In this document: positions 22,322-30,088 of the stretch, piece after piece | Layout of the letters: the number at the start of each line of letters is the position of its first letter | Position numbering within the stretch: the stretch's first letter is position 1 | From: an uncultured Blautia sp. | GTDB lineage: Bacteria > Bacillota > Clostridia > Lachnospirales > Lachnospiraceae | Direction: 5' to 3' | Assembly (NCBI GenBank): GCA_900540785.1 | Contig: UQHF01000038.1 | Span: forward strand, 1-35,235 | DNA: 35,235 bases | Translations under genes and position numbers: made by a program | The notes under the pieces: generated by a model | Told to the model about the DNA's origin: nothing | The model's database searches: none | Seen by the model: only the letters and a program-made list of their open reading frames with translations

Positions 22322-23623
22322 ATGGAAAAAGCAGTTTTATTAAAAGATGCGTCTCTTCTTGATGAAAACGGAAAGTGCACCCTTCATCAGGATGTATATA
22401 TTAAAAATGGGCGCATTGAAAAAATAGTGGAAACAGGAAAAGAAGAATTTCCGGAAGCAGAAGACGTGATTTCCTGTTCCGGCTTTTATGTAACACCCGG
22501 TATTCCAAATCTTCATACGCATACAGCCATGAATATTTTTAAAGGTATTGCGGAAGATGTAACGGCAGATGCCTGGTTTAATGAAATGATATGGCCGTAT
22601 GAGAGCAAAATGACAGACGAAGATGTGTATACGGGAACTCTTCTCGGAATCGCAGAAATGCTCAATAATGGTGTGACGGTATTTGCAGACCATTATTTTG
22701 GGGAAGAGCATGTATTAAGAGCAGTAAAAGAAACCGGAATCCGGGGCGACCTTGCACCGACTCTTTTCGGCGCAACAGAAGAATTTCCGGAACGGCTTTC
22801 AGAGGTTTCGGAGTTTATCCAAAATCACAGAGAGGATTCTGATAAAATTTCTTTTCATATGGGACCTCATGCAGTATACACCTGCCCGGAGCCGACGCTT
22901 GGAGAGATTGTAGATGAGGCGAAAAAATTAAATGTGCCCCTTCATATGCACATTTCAGAGGAAGGACCGCAGGTAGAAAAAACAAGAGAAAAGACAGGGC
23001 TTACTCCCTTTGGGGTTATGGCGCAGGCAGGAGGATTTGAACTTCCTGTTCTTGTGGGACATGGACTTTGGATTGAGGAAGAGGATCTGAACCTGATAAA
23101 GGACGATACCTGGTTTGCGTTCTGTCCCAAAACCTATATGAAGCTGGCTTCCGGGAGAGGGAAATTTTTTGACTTCTATCCAAAGCTTAACTATGGATTC
23201 GGAACAGACGGGGCGGCAAGCTCGAATACTTTAAATCCTGTAGAGCAGGCAAGGCTTTTCGGGCTGCTCGGAAAATTCCAGGCGGACGATGCTTCCGCAT
23301 TTTCCGGAGAAGAAATCTGGAAACATTTGATGGCAGGTCACAGGGCATTTCCTTTTGGGACAGGGTACCTGAAAGAGGGCGCTCCTGCCGATCTTGTGAT
23401 CTGGGATCTTTATCAGATGGATACTTTCCCGTTTTACAATCCGGTTTCCAGCATTTTATACAGCAGCAACAGCCAGAATGTCAAATATACAATGGTTGGA
23501 GGAGAATTCCTGAAATATGACGGCGTTTTAAAAATGGATACAAAAGCGCTTATGGAAATGGGAATCCGTCTTCAGAAAACTCTTCTTGAAAGAGGAAGAG
23601 GAAAAGCGGAGATTTTTTATTAA
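22322..23623 (+). CDS. Amidohydrolase, MTA/SAH/adenosine deaminase-like, second copy
   Basis: A 433-residue amidohydrolase of the same ATZ/TRZ group as the gene at 10207 but clearly diverged from it. Metal ligands are in GIPNLHTHTAM (His65, His67), HMHISEEGPQ and LVGHGLWI; the catalytic Asp is in GFGTDGAASSN. MIWPYESKMT parallels WPYES in the other copy. The C-terminal LKEGAPADLVIWD is the usual end of the beta-sandwich. GAAAGGGG precedes the ATG. The deoD gene begins 36 bp downstream, so deamination and phosphorolysis of a purine nucleoside are likely consecutive steps, for example adenosine to inosine to hypoxanthine, or handling of methylthioadenosine. Confidence 0.88.
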   Translation: MEKAVLLKDASLLDENGKCTLHQDVYIKNGRIEKIVETGKEEFPEAEDVISCSGFYVTPGIPNLHTHTAMNIFKGIAEDVTADAWFNEMIWPYESKMTDEDVYTGTLLGIAEMLNNGVTVFADHYFGEEHVLRAVKETGIRGDLAPTLFGATEEFPERLSEVSEFIQNHREDSDKISFHMGPHAVYTCPEPTLGEIVDEAKKLNVPLHMHISEEGPQVEKTREKTGLTPFGVMAQAGGFELPVLVGHGLWIEEEDLNLIKDDTWFAFCPKTYMKLASGRGKFFDFYPKLNYGFGTDGAASSNTLNPVEQARLFGLLGKFQADDASAFSGEEIWKHLMAGHRAFPFGTGYLKEGAPADLVIWDLYQMDTFPFYNPVSSILYSSNSQNVKYTMVGGEFLKYDGVLKMDTKALMEMGIRLQKTLLERGRGKAEIFY

Positions 23624-23659
23624 TAAAAATTTAAACTATATAACAGGAGGTAATGTATT

Positions 23660-24364
23660 ATGTGTATTCCAACACCACACAACACAGCGAAAAAAGGAGA
23701 TATTGCAAAAAAGGTTTTAATGCCGGGAGATCCGCTTCGTGCAAAATATATTGCGGAGACTTATCTTGAAAATCCGGTATGCTTCAACACAGTTCGAAAT
23801 GTTCTTGGATATACAGGAACATACAAAGGACAGGAAGTATCTGTTATGGCAAGCGGTATGGGAATGCCGTCCATCGGAATTTACAGCTATGAGCTTTACA
23901 ATTTCTATGATGTAGACCGCATTATCCGTATCGGCTCTGCAGGCGCTCTTCAGGACGATGTAAACGTAATGGACGTTATTATCGCAATGGGAGCCTGCAC
24001 AGACTCCAATTTTGGAAGCCAGTTCTGCCTGCCGGGAACTTTTGCACCGACTGCAAGCTACAATCTGGTATCAAGAGCAGTAGAAGTTGCAAAAGAGCAG
24101 GGAACACCGGTAAGAGTAGGAAATGTAGTTTCCTCTGATGTGTTCTACAGTGACAACAAACAGGCATCTGATGCCTGGAGAAAAATGGGCGTTCTCTGTG
24201 CAGAGATGGAATGTGCAGGACTTTTCATGACAGCAGCAAGGGCAGGAAAAGAAGCGCTTGGAATTTTAACAATTTCCGATCATATCTACAGAGAAGAAGC
24301 AATTTCCGCAGAAGCACGTCAGACATCATTTAATAAGATGATGGAAATCGCTCTTGGAATCTAA
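23660..24364 (+). CDS. deoD: Purine-nucleoside phosphorylase, DeoD type
   Basis: A 234-residue hexameric-type purine nucleoside phosphorylase, converting inosine, guanosine or adenosine plus phosphate to base and ribose 1-phosphate. It starts MCIPTPHN, the usual DeoD N-terminus with the His from the neighbouring subunit. It has VLMPGDPLRAKYIAETYL (phosphate binding), IRIGSAGAL, LCAEMECAGLF (about residues 177-187, ribose-binding Met-Glu) and ISDHIY with the Asp that distinguishes bacterial PNP. CAGGAGG lies 10 bases before the ATG. It is co-transcribed with the amidohydrolase at 22322. Confidence 0.97.
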   Translation: MCIPTPHNTAKKGDIAKKVLMPGDPLRAKYIAETYLENPVCFNTVRNVLGYTGTYKGQEVSVMASGMGMPSIGIYSYELYNFYDVDRIIRIGSAGALQDDVNVMDVIIAMGACTDSNFGSQFCLPGTFAPTASYNLVSRAVEVAKEQGTPVRVGNVVSSDVFYSDNKQASDAWRKMGVLCAEMECAGLFMTAARAGKEALGILTISDHIYREEAISAEARQTSFNKMMEIALGI

Positions 24365-24394
24365 ATAGAATAAACAATATAAAATTATTAAGGG

Positions 24395-24429
24395 GAGCCA
24401 TGAAGCTGCGGAAAACAGCCTCATGGCTC
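24395..24429 (+). terminator. Hairpin between deoD and larB
   Basis: GAGCCATGA (24395-24403) pairs with TCATGGCTC (24421-24429), and inside it GCTG pairs with CAGC. The stem is stable, but the T tract after it is poor (TTGTCAACAG) and overlaps the -35 element of the larB promoter. It could be a weak terminator for deoD, a 3'-end protector, or part of a small regulatory element. Confidence 0.5.
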
Positions 24430-24458
24430 TTGTCAACAGAGGGGATTTATCGTATATT
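24430..24458 (+). promoter_or_regulatory. Sigma-A promoter for larB-larC
   Basis: -35 TTGTCA (24430-24435), 17-bp spacer, -10 TATATT (24453-24458). It lies 40 bp before the larB start and directly after the hairpin that follows deoD. Confidence 0.75.
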
Positions 24459-24497
24459 AAAAAGAGAATTTATACGGGGAAAGGAATGACAGAATAA

Positions 24498-25256
24498 ATG
24501 ACAGTACAGGAACTTCTGGAGGCAGTGCGTGATGGAAAGGTAACTGTAAAAGAGGCAGAAATGTTATTGAAAAAAGAAAGCTATGAGGAGTTGGAATATG
24601 CAAAGCTTGACACCGGCAGAAAAAACCGCACCGGCTTTGCGGAAGTCGTTTACTGCAGCGGTAAGGCAGACCAGCATCTTTTGAGTATATACGAGCGTTT
24701 ATATAAAGAAAATGGAGAAGCTTTTGGCACAAGAGCATCGGAAAAGCAGTATGCGCTTGTAAAAGAGCGCTTTCCGGAGGCAGAATATGACCCGGTATCC
24801 CGGATTTTAAAAATAGGTAAAAAAGAAAAACAGAAAATTGGCAATATTGTAGTATGTACTGCAGGAACTGCAGATATACCTGTGGCGGAGGAAGCGGCAC
24901 AGACCGCGGAATATTTTGGGACAGAGGTGGAGCGGATCTATGATATAGGAGTCAGTGGAATGCACCGGCTATTTTCGAAACTGGAAACCATACAGAAGGC
25001 AAACTGCGTTGTGGCAGTAGCAGGAATGGAGGGGGCACTTGCAAGTGTGCTGGGAGGACTTGTGAGCAGACCTGTGATCGCTGTTCCAACCTCAGTGGGA
25101 TATGGCGCGAATTTCGGGGGAATGTCAGCGCTTCTTACCATGATCAATTCCTGTGCAAACGGAGTGTCCGTTGTAAACATTGATAATGGTTATGGAGCCG
25201 GTTATCTTGCAACGCAGATTAACCGTCTTGCAGCAGGGAAAGGGGAGAAAGCATAG
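24498..25256 (+). CDS. larB: LarB, pyridinium-3,5-biscarboxylate synthase of nickel-pincer cofactor synthesis
   Basis: A 252-residue protein. Residues 1-30 form the helical LarB N-terminus (LLEAVRDGKVTVKEAEMLL). Residues about 110-245 form the PurE-like AIR-carboxylase domain, with CTAGTADIPVAEEA, VAGMEGALASVLGGL, RPVIAVPTSVGYGANFGG and NIDNGYGAGYLA. LarB carboxylates and hydrolyses nicotinic acid adenine dinucleotide to start the nickel-pincer nucleotide used by lactate racemase and related enzymes. The ATG is about 8 bases after AGGAATGACAG. Its TAG overlaps the GTG start of larC by one base. larE and larA are not in the window. Confidence 0.93.
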   Translation: MTVQELLEAVRDGKVTVKEAEMLLKKESYEELEYAKLDTGRKNRTGFAEVVYCSGKADQHLLSIYERLYKENGEAFGTRASEKQYALVKERFPEAEYDPVSRILKIGKKEKQKIGNIVVCTAGTADIPVAEEAAQTAEYFGTEVERIYDIGVSGMHRLFSKLETIQKANCVVAVAGMEGALASVLGGLVSRPVIAVPTSVGYGANFGGMSALLTMINSCANGVSVVNIDNGYGAGYLATQINRLAAGKGEKA

Positions 25257-26554
25257 TGGGAAATACATTATATCTGGAATGTTATTCCGGAATCAGCGGT
25301 GATATGACGGTAGCGGCGCTCCTTGATCTGGGAGCTGACAGGGACGTACTTGAAAATACTCTGAAAAGCCTTCCGCTTACAGGATACAGAACAGAGATAA
25401 AAAAGGTAAAAAAATCAGGGATTGAAGCCTGCGATTTTCATGTAATACTTGATAAAGAATATGAAAATTACGATCATGATATGGAGTATCTTCATGGACA
25501 TAAATGTTGTGAAGAGAGCGGTCATGTACATGAGCATGGCGGAGAGGTGGAACATGTGCATAAACATGAGAAGCACAGCCATCATCATATTCACAGAGGG
25601 ATAAAGGAAATTAAAGAGATTATCCATGCAGGAAATCTTACCGAAAATGCAGAGCGTCTCGCGGTAAAAATTTTTACCATTCTTGCAGAGGCAGAGGCAA
25701 AAGCGCATAATGTGCCGTCAGAAGAAGTGCATTTTCATGAGGTGGGAGCAGTGGATTCCATTGTAGATATTGTAGCGGCTGCTGTATGTATGGATAATCT
25801 GAAGGCCACAGAAGTGATCATACCGGAATTATGGGAAGGAAAAGGAACCGTACGCTGCCAGCATGGAATCCTTCCGGTTCCGGTTCCTGCTGTTTTAAAT
25901 GTAGCAGCTCAAAATGGGCTGAAAATAAAAATCACAGAGGTACAGGGAGAACTGGTGACACCTACAGGAGCAGCTATTGCAGCGGCAATTCGGACGAAAG
26001 AGACACTTCCGGCACGTTTTTCTGTTGTAAAAACAGGAATCGGCGCAGGGAAACGAGAGTATGACTGTCCGGGGATTCTTCGGGCTATGCTGATTACAGA
26101 GGAAGAGGCGGAAAAAGAAGATACTATCTGTAAGCTGGAGACGAATATTGATGACTGCACAGGAGAAAACCTGGGCTATACCATGAAGCTTCTCATGGAG
26201 GCAGGGGCGAAAGATGTGTATTATGTTCCTGCTTTTATGAAAAAAAACCGTCCGGCATGGATTTTAAGTGTTCTCTGTAAAGAAGAGGACAGAGAGAATC
26301 TGGAGCAGATTATTTTCAGAGAAACCACGACCATAGGAATTCGAAGAACTGAGATGCATAGAACAATACTTGAGAGAGAAATAAGAAGAATTGGCACAGA
26401 TCTTGGAGAAGTTCTTGTAAAGGTATGCAGGGACAGAGAGAAGATATACTTTTATCCGGAATATGAAAGCCTGACAAAATTCTGTAAGAAAGCAGGACTT
26501 TCCTATCGGGAGGCTTATGAAATGGCTGTGAATGAAGCAGAGAAAGAAGTATAA
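25256..26554 (+). CDS. larC: LarC, nickel insertion protein of nickel-pincer cofactor synthesis
   Basis: A 432-residue single reading frame, unlike Lactiplantibacillus plantarum where LarC is made by frameshifting from larC1 and larC2. Residues 1-60 hold LECYSGISGDMTVAALLDLG, the family start. Residues about 78-122 are a metal-binding stretch with some 14 His and two adjacent Cys. VHFHEVGAVDSIVDIVAAA follows, then GILPVPVPA and QGELVTPTGAAIA. The C-terminal half (about 280-432) carries ETNIDDCTGE and FMKKNRPAW. LarC inserts Ni into the thiolated pincer nucleotide in a CTP-dependent step. The GTG start at 25256 overlaps the larB stop, with AGGGGAGAAAG upstream. Confidence 0.93.
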   Translation: MGNTLYLECYSGISGDMTVAALLDLGADRDVLENTLKSLPLTGYRTEIKKVKKSGIEACDFHVILDKEYENYDHDMEYLHGHKCCEESGHVHEHGGEVEHVHKHEKHSHHHIHRGIKEIKEIIHAGNLTENAERLAVKIFTILAEAEAKAHNVPSEEVHFHEVGAVDSIVDIVAAAVCMDNLKATEVIIPELWEGKGTVRCQHGILPVPVPAVLNVAAQNGLKIKITEVQGELVTPTGAAIAAAIRTKETLPARFSVVKTGIGAGKREYDCPGILRAMLITEEEAEKEDTICKLETNIDDCTGENLGYTMKLLMEAGAKDVYYVPAFMKKNRPAWILSVLCKEEDRENLEQIIFRETTTIGIRRTEMHRTILEREIRRIGTDLGEVLVKVCRDREKIYFYPEYESLTKFCKKAGLSYREAYEMAVNEAEKEV

Positions 26555-26567
26555 AAAGGAGAAATAA

Positions 26568-27749
26568 ATGAAAACAACAGAAAGTCAGAAAAAGAAAACA
26601 AAAGGGGAAGACATCACCCTCTGTCCTCATGCCAAAAAGTGCGGAGGCTGTCAGTATCAGGGAATTTCCTATGAGGAACAATTAAAGAAAAAACAGAAGC
26701 AGGAGGAAAAGCTTCTTGGAAGATTCGGAAAAGTAAAACCGATAAAGGGCATGGAAAATCCATATCACTACAGAAATAAAGTTCATGCAGTTTTTGACAG
26801 AGACAGAAGGGGAAATATCATTTCTGGAACGTATGAGGCAAAATCTCACAGAGTGGTTCCTATTGAAAGCTGCATGATAGAAGATGAAAAAAGCCAGGAA
26901 ATTATCCGCACGATACGGGGAATGCTGAAATCCTTTAAAATTAAAACATACGATGAAGATACCGGCTACGGTCTTTTGCGCCACGTTCTTGTGAGAAGAG
27001 GATTTGAGACAAACGAGATTATGGTGGTGCTTGTAGTAAGTTCTCCGGTTTTTCCGTCCAAAAATAATTTTGTAAAGGCGCTTAGAAAGGAACATCCTGA
27101 AATTTCCACAGTCGTTTTAAATATTAATGACAAAAGGACAAGCATGGTTCTGGGAGAAAGGGAAATCGTAATTTACGGAAAAGGTTTTATCCGGGACAGA
27201 TTATGCGGCTGTTCCTTCCGGATTTCCCCGAAATCTTTTTATCAGGTAAATCCTGTGCAGACAGAAATCCTTTATAAAGAAGCAGTGCGTCTTGCTGATT
27301 TAAAAGGAAAGGAGAGAGTGATCGATGCGTACTGCGGTATAGGTACCATTGGAATGATCGCGTCAAAACAGGCGAAAGAAGTAATAGGGATTGAGCTGAA
27401 CAAAGATGCAGTCCGCGATGCCAGAATCAATGCAAGAGAAAATAAAATCACCAATATTTCTTTTTATGAAAACGATGCGGGCGTATTTATGGAATCTATG
27501 GCAGCGCAGGGGGAAACAGCAGACGTTGTGTTTATGGATCCGCCCCGTGCAGGAAGCGATGAAAAATTTCTTTCTTCTGTGATCACATTAAATCCGAAAA
27601 AAATTGTGTATATTTCCTGTAACCCGGAGACTCTTGCCAGAGATTTAAAATATCTTGTAAAGAAAGGATATAAGGTAAAAGAAATACAGCCTGTAGATAT
27701 GTTTGGTTTTACAGAACACTGTGAAACAGTCTGTCTTTTACAGAAATAA
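26568..27749 (+). CDS. rlmD: 23S rRNA (uracil-5-)-methyltransferase, RlmD/RumA type
   Basis: A 393-residue SAM-dependent RNA methyltransferase of the TrmA/RumA family. Cysteines 19, 25 and 28 (CPHAKKCGGC) plus a fourth in ESCMI are the [4Fe-4S] ligands. The usual N-terminal TRAM domain is absent. RISPKSFYQVNPVQTE precedes the methylase domain, which has VIDAYCGIGTIGM for SAM binding, FMDPPRAG and ISCNPETLARD with the catalytic Cys, and FGFTEHCETVCLL at the end. It probably methylates a uridine of 23S rRNA; a related U747 (RlmC-type) target is possible. AAGGAG precedes the ATG, 13 bp after larC. Confidence 0.9.
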   Translation: MKTTESQKKKTKGEDITLCPHAKKCGGCQYQGISYEEQLKKKQKQEEKLLGRFGKVKPIKGMENPYHYRNKVHAVFDRDRRGNIISGTYEAKSHRVVPIESCMIEDEKSQEIIRTIRGMLKSFKIKTYDEDTGYGLLRHVLVRRGFETNEIMVVLVVSSPVFPSKNNFVKALRKEHPEISTVVLNINDKRTSMVLGEREIVIYGKGFIRDRLCGCSFRISPKSFYQVNPVQTEILYKEAVRLADLKGKERVIDAYCGIGTIGMIASKQAKEVIGIELNKDAVRDARINARENKITNISFYENDAGVFMESMAAQGETADVVFMDPPRAGSDEKFLSSVITLNPKKIVYISCNPETLARDLKYLVKKGYKVKEIQPVDMFGFTEHCETVCLLQK

Positions 27750-27777
27750 AGGTTGAAATACAAAGGGAGAACAAGAA

Positions 27778-27811
27778 AATCCCGGCTGAATGAACAGCCG
27801 GGATTTTTTTG
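27778..27811. terminator. Bidirectional terminator between rlmD and pckA
   Basis: AATCCCGGCTG and CAGCCGGGATT form an 11-bp stem with a short loop. It is followed by TTTTTT on the plus strand and by TTTCTTGTTC on the minus strand, so it can end both the rlmD and the pckA transcripts, which converge here. Confidence 0.9.
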
Positions 27812-27821
27812 AGAATATAAA

Positions 27822-29426
27822 TTATTCCTGAGGACCAGCAGAAACTAATGCTTTACCAGCTTCGTTTCCTTCGTATTTTGCGAAGTTCTTAACGAATCTT
27901 GCTGCTAAGTCTTTTGCTTTTGTTTCCCACTCGGAAGCGTCAGCGTATGTGTCACGTGGGTCAAGAATGTTGGAGTCAACACCTGGAAGCTCTGTCGGTA
28001 CTTCGAAGTTGAAGTGAGGAATCTTCTTTGTTGGTGCGTTTAAGATGTCTCCGTTTAAGATTGCATCGATGATACCACGTGTATCTTTAATGGAGATACG
28101 TTTTCCTGTTCCGTTCCATCCTGTATTTACCAGGTATGCCTTAGCGCCGCTCTTTTCCATTTTCTTAACAAGCTCTTCTGCATATTTTGTAGGATGCAGT
28201 TCCAGGAATGCCTGTCCGAAGCAAGCGGAGAATGTTGGTGTAGGCTCTGTGATTCCGCGCTCTGTACCAGCAAGTTTTGCTGTGAATCCGGAAAGGAAGT
28301 AGTACTGTGTCTGCTCTGGTGTCAGGATAGATACTGGAGGCAGTACGCCGAAAGCATCTGCAGACAGGAAGATAACTTCTTTAGCTGCCGGAGCGGAAGA
28401 AACAGGGCGAACAATGTTCTCAATGTGGTTGATCGGGTAAGAAACACGTGTGTTCTCTGTTACGCTCTTATCTGTAAAGTCGATTTTTCCTTCAGAATCA
28501 AGTGTTACGTTCTCAAGAAGAGCGTCACGTTTGATTGCATTGTAGATGTCCGGTTCAGACTCTTTGTCAAGGTCGATAACTTTTGCGTAGCAGCCGCCTT
28601 CGAAGTTGAATACACCGTTGTCGTCCCAGCCGTGCTCGTCATCACCGATAAGAAGACGTTTCGGGTCTGTGGAAAGTGTAGTTTTTCCTGTTCCGGAAAG
28701 ACCGAAGAAGATTGCTGTGTTTTCGCCGTTTAAGTCTGTGTTTGCAGAGCAGTGCATGGAAGCGATGCCTTTTAATGGAAGGTAGTAGTTCATCATGGAG
28801 AACATACCTTTTTTCATTTCTCCGCCGTACCATGTGTTTACGATAACCTGCTCACGGCTTGTGATGTTGAACATAACTGCTGTCTCAGAGTTTAATCCTA
28901 ACTCTTTGAAGTTTTCAACTTTTGCTTTGGAAGCGTTGTATACGATGAAGTCCGGCTCAAAGTTTTCAAGCTCTTCTGCTGTTGGCTGAATGAACATGTT
29001 TGTAACAAAATGAGCCTGCCAAGCTACTTCCATAATGAAACGGATTGCCATACGTGTATCTTTGTTGGCACCGCAGAAAGCATCTACAACGTAGAGTTTC
29101 TTATTGGAGAGCTCTTTTAATGCAAGGTCTTTTACAGTATCCCATGCTTCCTGGGATGCCGGGTGATTGTCATTTTTGTACTCGTCAGAAGTCCACCATA
29201 CAGTATCTTTGGAATTTTCGTCCATAACGATAAATTTGTCTTTAGGAGAACGGCCTGTGTAAACGCCAGTCATAACATTGACAGCGCCCAGTTCACTTTC
29301 CTGACCTTTTTCAAAGCCTTCAAGCTCAGGTTTTGTTTCCTCAGCGAATAACAATTCATAAGAAGGGTTGTGAACGATTTCAGTTGTTCCTGTGATGCCA
29401 TACTTGGTTAAATTCATTTCTGCCAT
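27822..29426 (-). CDS. pckA: Phosphoenolpyruvate carboxykinase (ATP)
   Basis: A 534-residue ATP-type PEP carboxykinase, interconverting oxaloacetate plus ATP with PEP, CO2 and ADP. It carries TGRSPKDKFIV near the N-terminus (substrate site), NTWYGGEMKKGMFSMMNYYLP (metal ligands), the kinase P-loop GLSGTGKTTLS and GDDEHGW (Mg2+ and Mn2+ binding), and VSYPINHIENIV. In many anaerobes it runs toward oxaloacetate formation and CO2 fixation. I start it at the ATG at 29426, MAEMNLTKYGI being the expected N-terminus, with AGAGGT upstream. An in-frame ATG at 29465 would add 13 atypical residues. A leader of about 95 nt precedes the start. Confidence 0.97.
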   Translation of the reverse strand: MAEMNLTKYGITGTTEIVHNPSYELLFAEETKPELEGFEKGQESELGAVNVMTGVYTGRSPKDKFIVMDENSKDTVWWTSDEYKNDNHPASQEAWDTVKDLALKELSNKKLYVVDAFCGANKDTRMAIRFIMEVAWQAHFVTNMFIQPTAEELENFEPDFIVYNASKAKVENFKELGLNSETAVMFNITSREQVIVNTWYGGEMKKGMFSMMNYYLPLKGIASMHCSANTDLNGENTAIFFGLSGTGKTTLSTDPKRLLIGDDEHGWDDNGVFNFEGGCYAKVIDLDKESEPDIYNAIKRDALLENVTLDSEGKIDFTDKSVTENTRVSYPINHIENIVRPVSSAPAAKEVIFLSADAFGVLPPVSILTPEQTQYYFLSGFTAKLAGTERGITEPTPTFSACFGQAFLELHPTKYAEELVKKMEKSGAKAYLVNTGWNGTGKRISIKDTRGIIDAILNGDILNAPTKKIPHFNFEVPTELPGVDSNILDPRDTYADASEWETKAKDLAARFVKNFAKYEGNEAGKALVSAGPQE

Positions 29427-29458
29427 CTTACATGTACCTCTTTTCTTTTTAATTAAGA

Positions 29459-29485
29459 TAAGCACACCTGGAAAAAGCAGGTGCT
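29459..29485 (-). promoter_or_regulatory. Small hairpin in the pckA leader
   Basis: CACCTG and CAGGTG (around 29466-29483) pair around a 7-nt A-rich loop, with outer AAGCA/TGCTT pairs offset by a bulge. It lies between the pckA promoter and the start codon and could stabilise or regulate the message. It lacks a U tail and does not match a riboswitch that I know. Confidence 0.35.
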
Positions 29486-29528
29486 TCTATCCGTTCTGAA
29501 AGAAGTGAAAGTACCACTTCTAATCTAT

Positions 29529-29556
29529 ATTATACATATTTACTACAAGAAATCAA
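29529..29556 (-). promoter_or_regulatory. Sigma-A promoter for pckA
   Basis: Read on the minus strand: -35 TTGATT (29556-29551), 16-bp spacer, -10 TATAAT (29534-29529). Transcription would start near 29522, giving a leader of about 95 nt. Confidence 0.65.
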
Positions 29557-29616
29557 TAAAAAAAATTCTGTTTTTTTAAAATCGTTTAAATTTTAACAAC
29601 TTTGGGAAAAACGGAA

Positions 29617-29645
29617 TTGACAACAGAAAAGGATTTTTGTATACT
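29617..29645 (+). promoter_or_regulatory. Consensus sigma-A promoter for the DUF454/ABC exporter operon
   Basis: A perfect -35 TTGACA (29617-29622), an exact 17-bp spacer and -10 TATACT (29640-29645). It is one of the strongest promoters in the window, which fits a unit that is normally held off by a repressor bound at the adjacent repeats. Confidence 0.85.
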
Positions 29646-29646
29646 G

Positions 29647-29678
29647 AGTTAGCTAAAACTAATTAGATTAAACTAACT
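29647..29678. promoter_or_regulatory. Operator-like repeat element over the start of transcription
   Basis: The outer inverted repeat AGTTAG (29647-29652) and CTAACT (29673-29678) encloses two direct copies of AAACTAA (29656-29662 and 29670-29676, 14 bp apart). The element begins directly after the -10 box, the position for a repressor. The sequence is reminiscent of TTAGG/CCTAA-type sites of DtxR-family metal regulators, but the match is loose and no regulator gene is next to it. Confidence 0.55.
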
Positions 29679-29695
29679 AAAAAGGAGAAGAAATA

Positions 29696-30088
29696 ATGTG
29701 TCGTAAAGGAATAAGGAAGATTTTCTGGATAATCCTCGGTTTTCTTTGTTTGGGCTTTGGAACTTTGGGAGTGATACTTCCTGTTTTGCCCACAGTTCCT
29801 TTTTATATGGGAACGGTATTCTGTTTTACAAAAAGCTCAGAGAAGCTGAAGATCTGGTTTAAAAAGACAGCGCTCTATAAAAAACATCTGGAAAGCTTTG
29901 TGGAGGAGCGTTCTATGTCTGCAGGAACAAAACTTCGTATTTTCGGAGTTGTTACTGTGTTCATGTCAATCGGCTTTCTCTTTATGAAAAATGCTCCTGC
30001 AGGAAGAATATGTCTTGCCGCAGTGTGGATATGGCATTTCTGGTATTTCTTTATGAGAGTAAAAACAACGAAAGGAACGGTATCATGA
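29696..30088 (+). CDS. DUF454 (YbaN) family membrane protein
   Basis: A 130-residue inner-membrane protein. GFLCLGFGTLGVILPVLPTVPF is the hallmark DUF454 helix-loop, with three further hydrophobic stretches (about residues 84-97, and a last pair to about 122). AFCFTKSSEKL in other members is matched here by VFCFTKSSEKLKIWF. The biochemical role is unknown. AAGGAGAAG precedes the ATG. The stop overlaps the start of the first ABC exporter gene in an ATGA, so it is translationally coupled and probably works with, or in the same pathway as, the exporter. Confidence 0.87.
   Translation: MCRKGIRKIFWIILGFLCLGFGTLGVILPVLPTVPFYMGTVFCFTKSSEKLKIWFKKTALYKKHLESFVEERSMSAGTKLRIFGVVTVFMSIGFLFMKNAPAGRICLAAVWIWHFWYFFMRVKTTKGTVS

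Noticed and set aside
23624..23660. Purine riboswitch upstream of deoD or of the nucleoside operons
   Set aside because: The gap is too short at deoD and no purine-aptamer core pattern was seen in the leaders at 12362, 15069 or 22223.
25490..25600. Repeats of CAT-type triplets in larC as a DNA repeat element
   Set aside because: They are explained by the His-rich protein segment (CAT/CAC codons).
28194..28733. 179-residue + strand open frame within pckA
   Set aside because: It is the antisense of a highly conserved pckA region and is rich in Cys and Arg as expected for a shadow frame.
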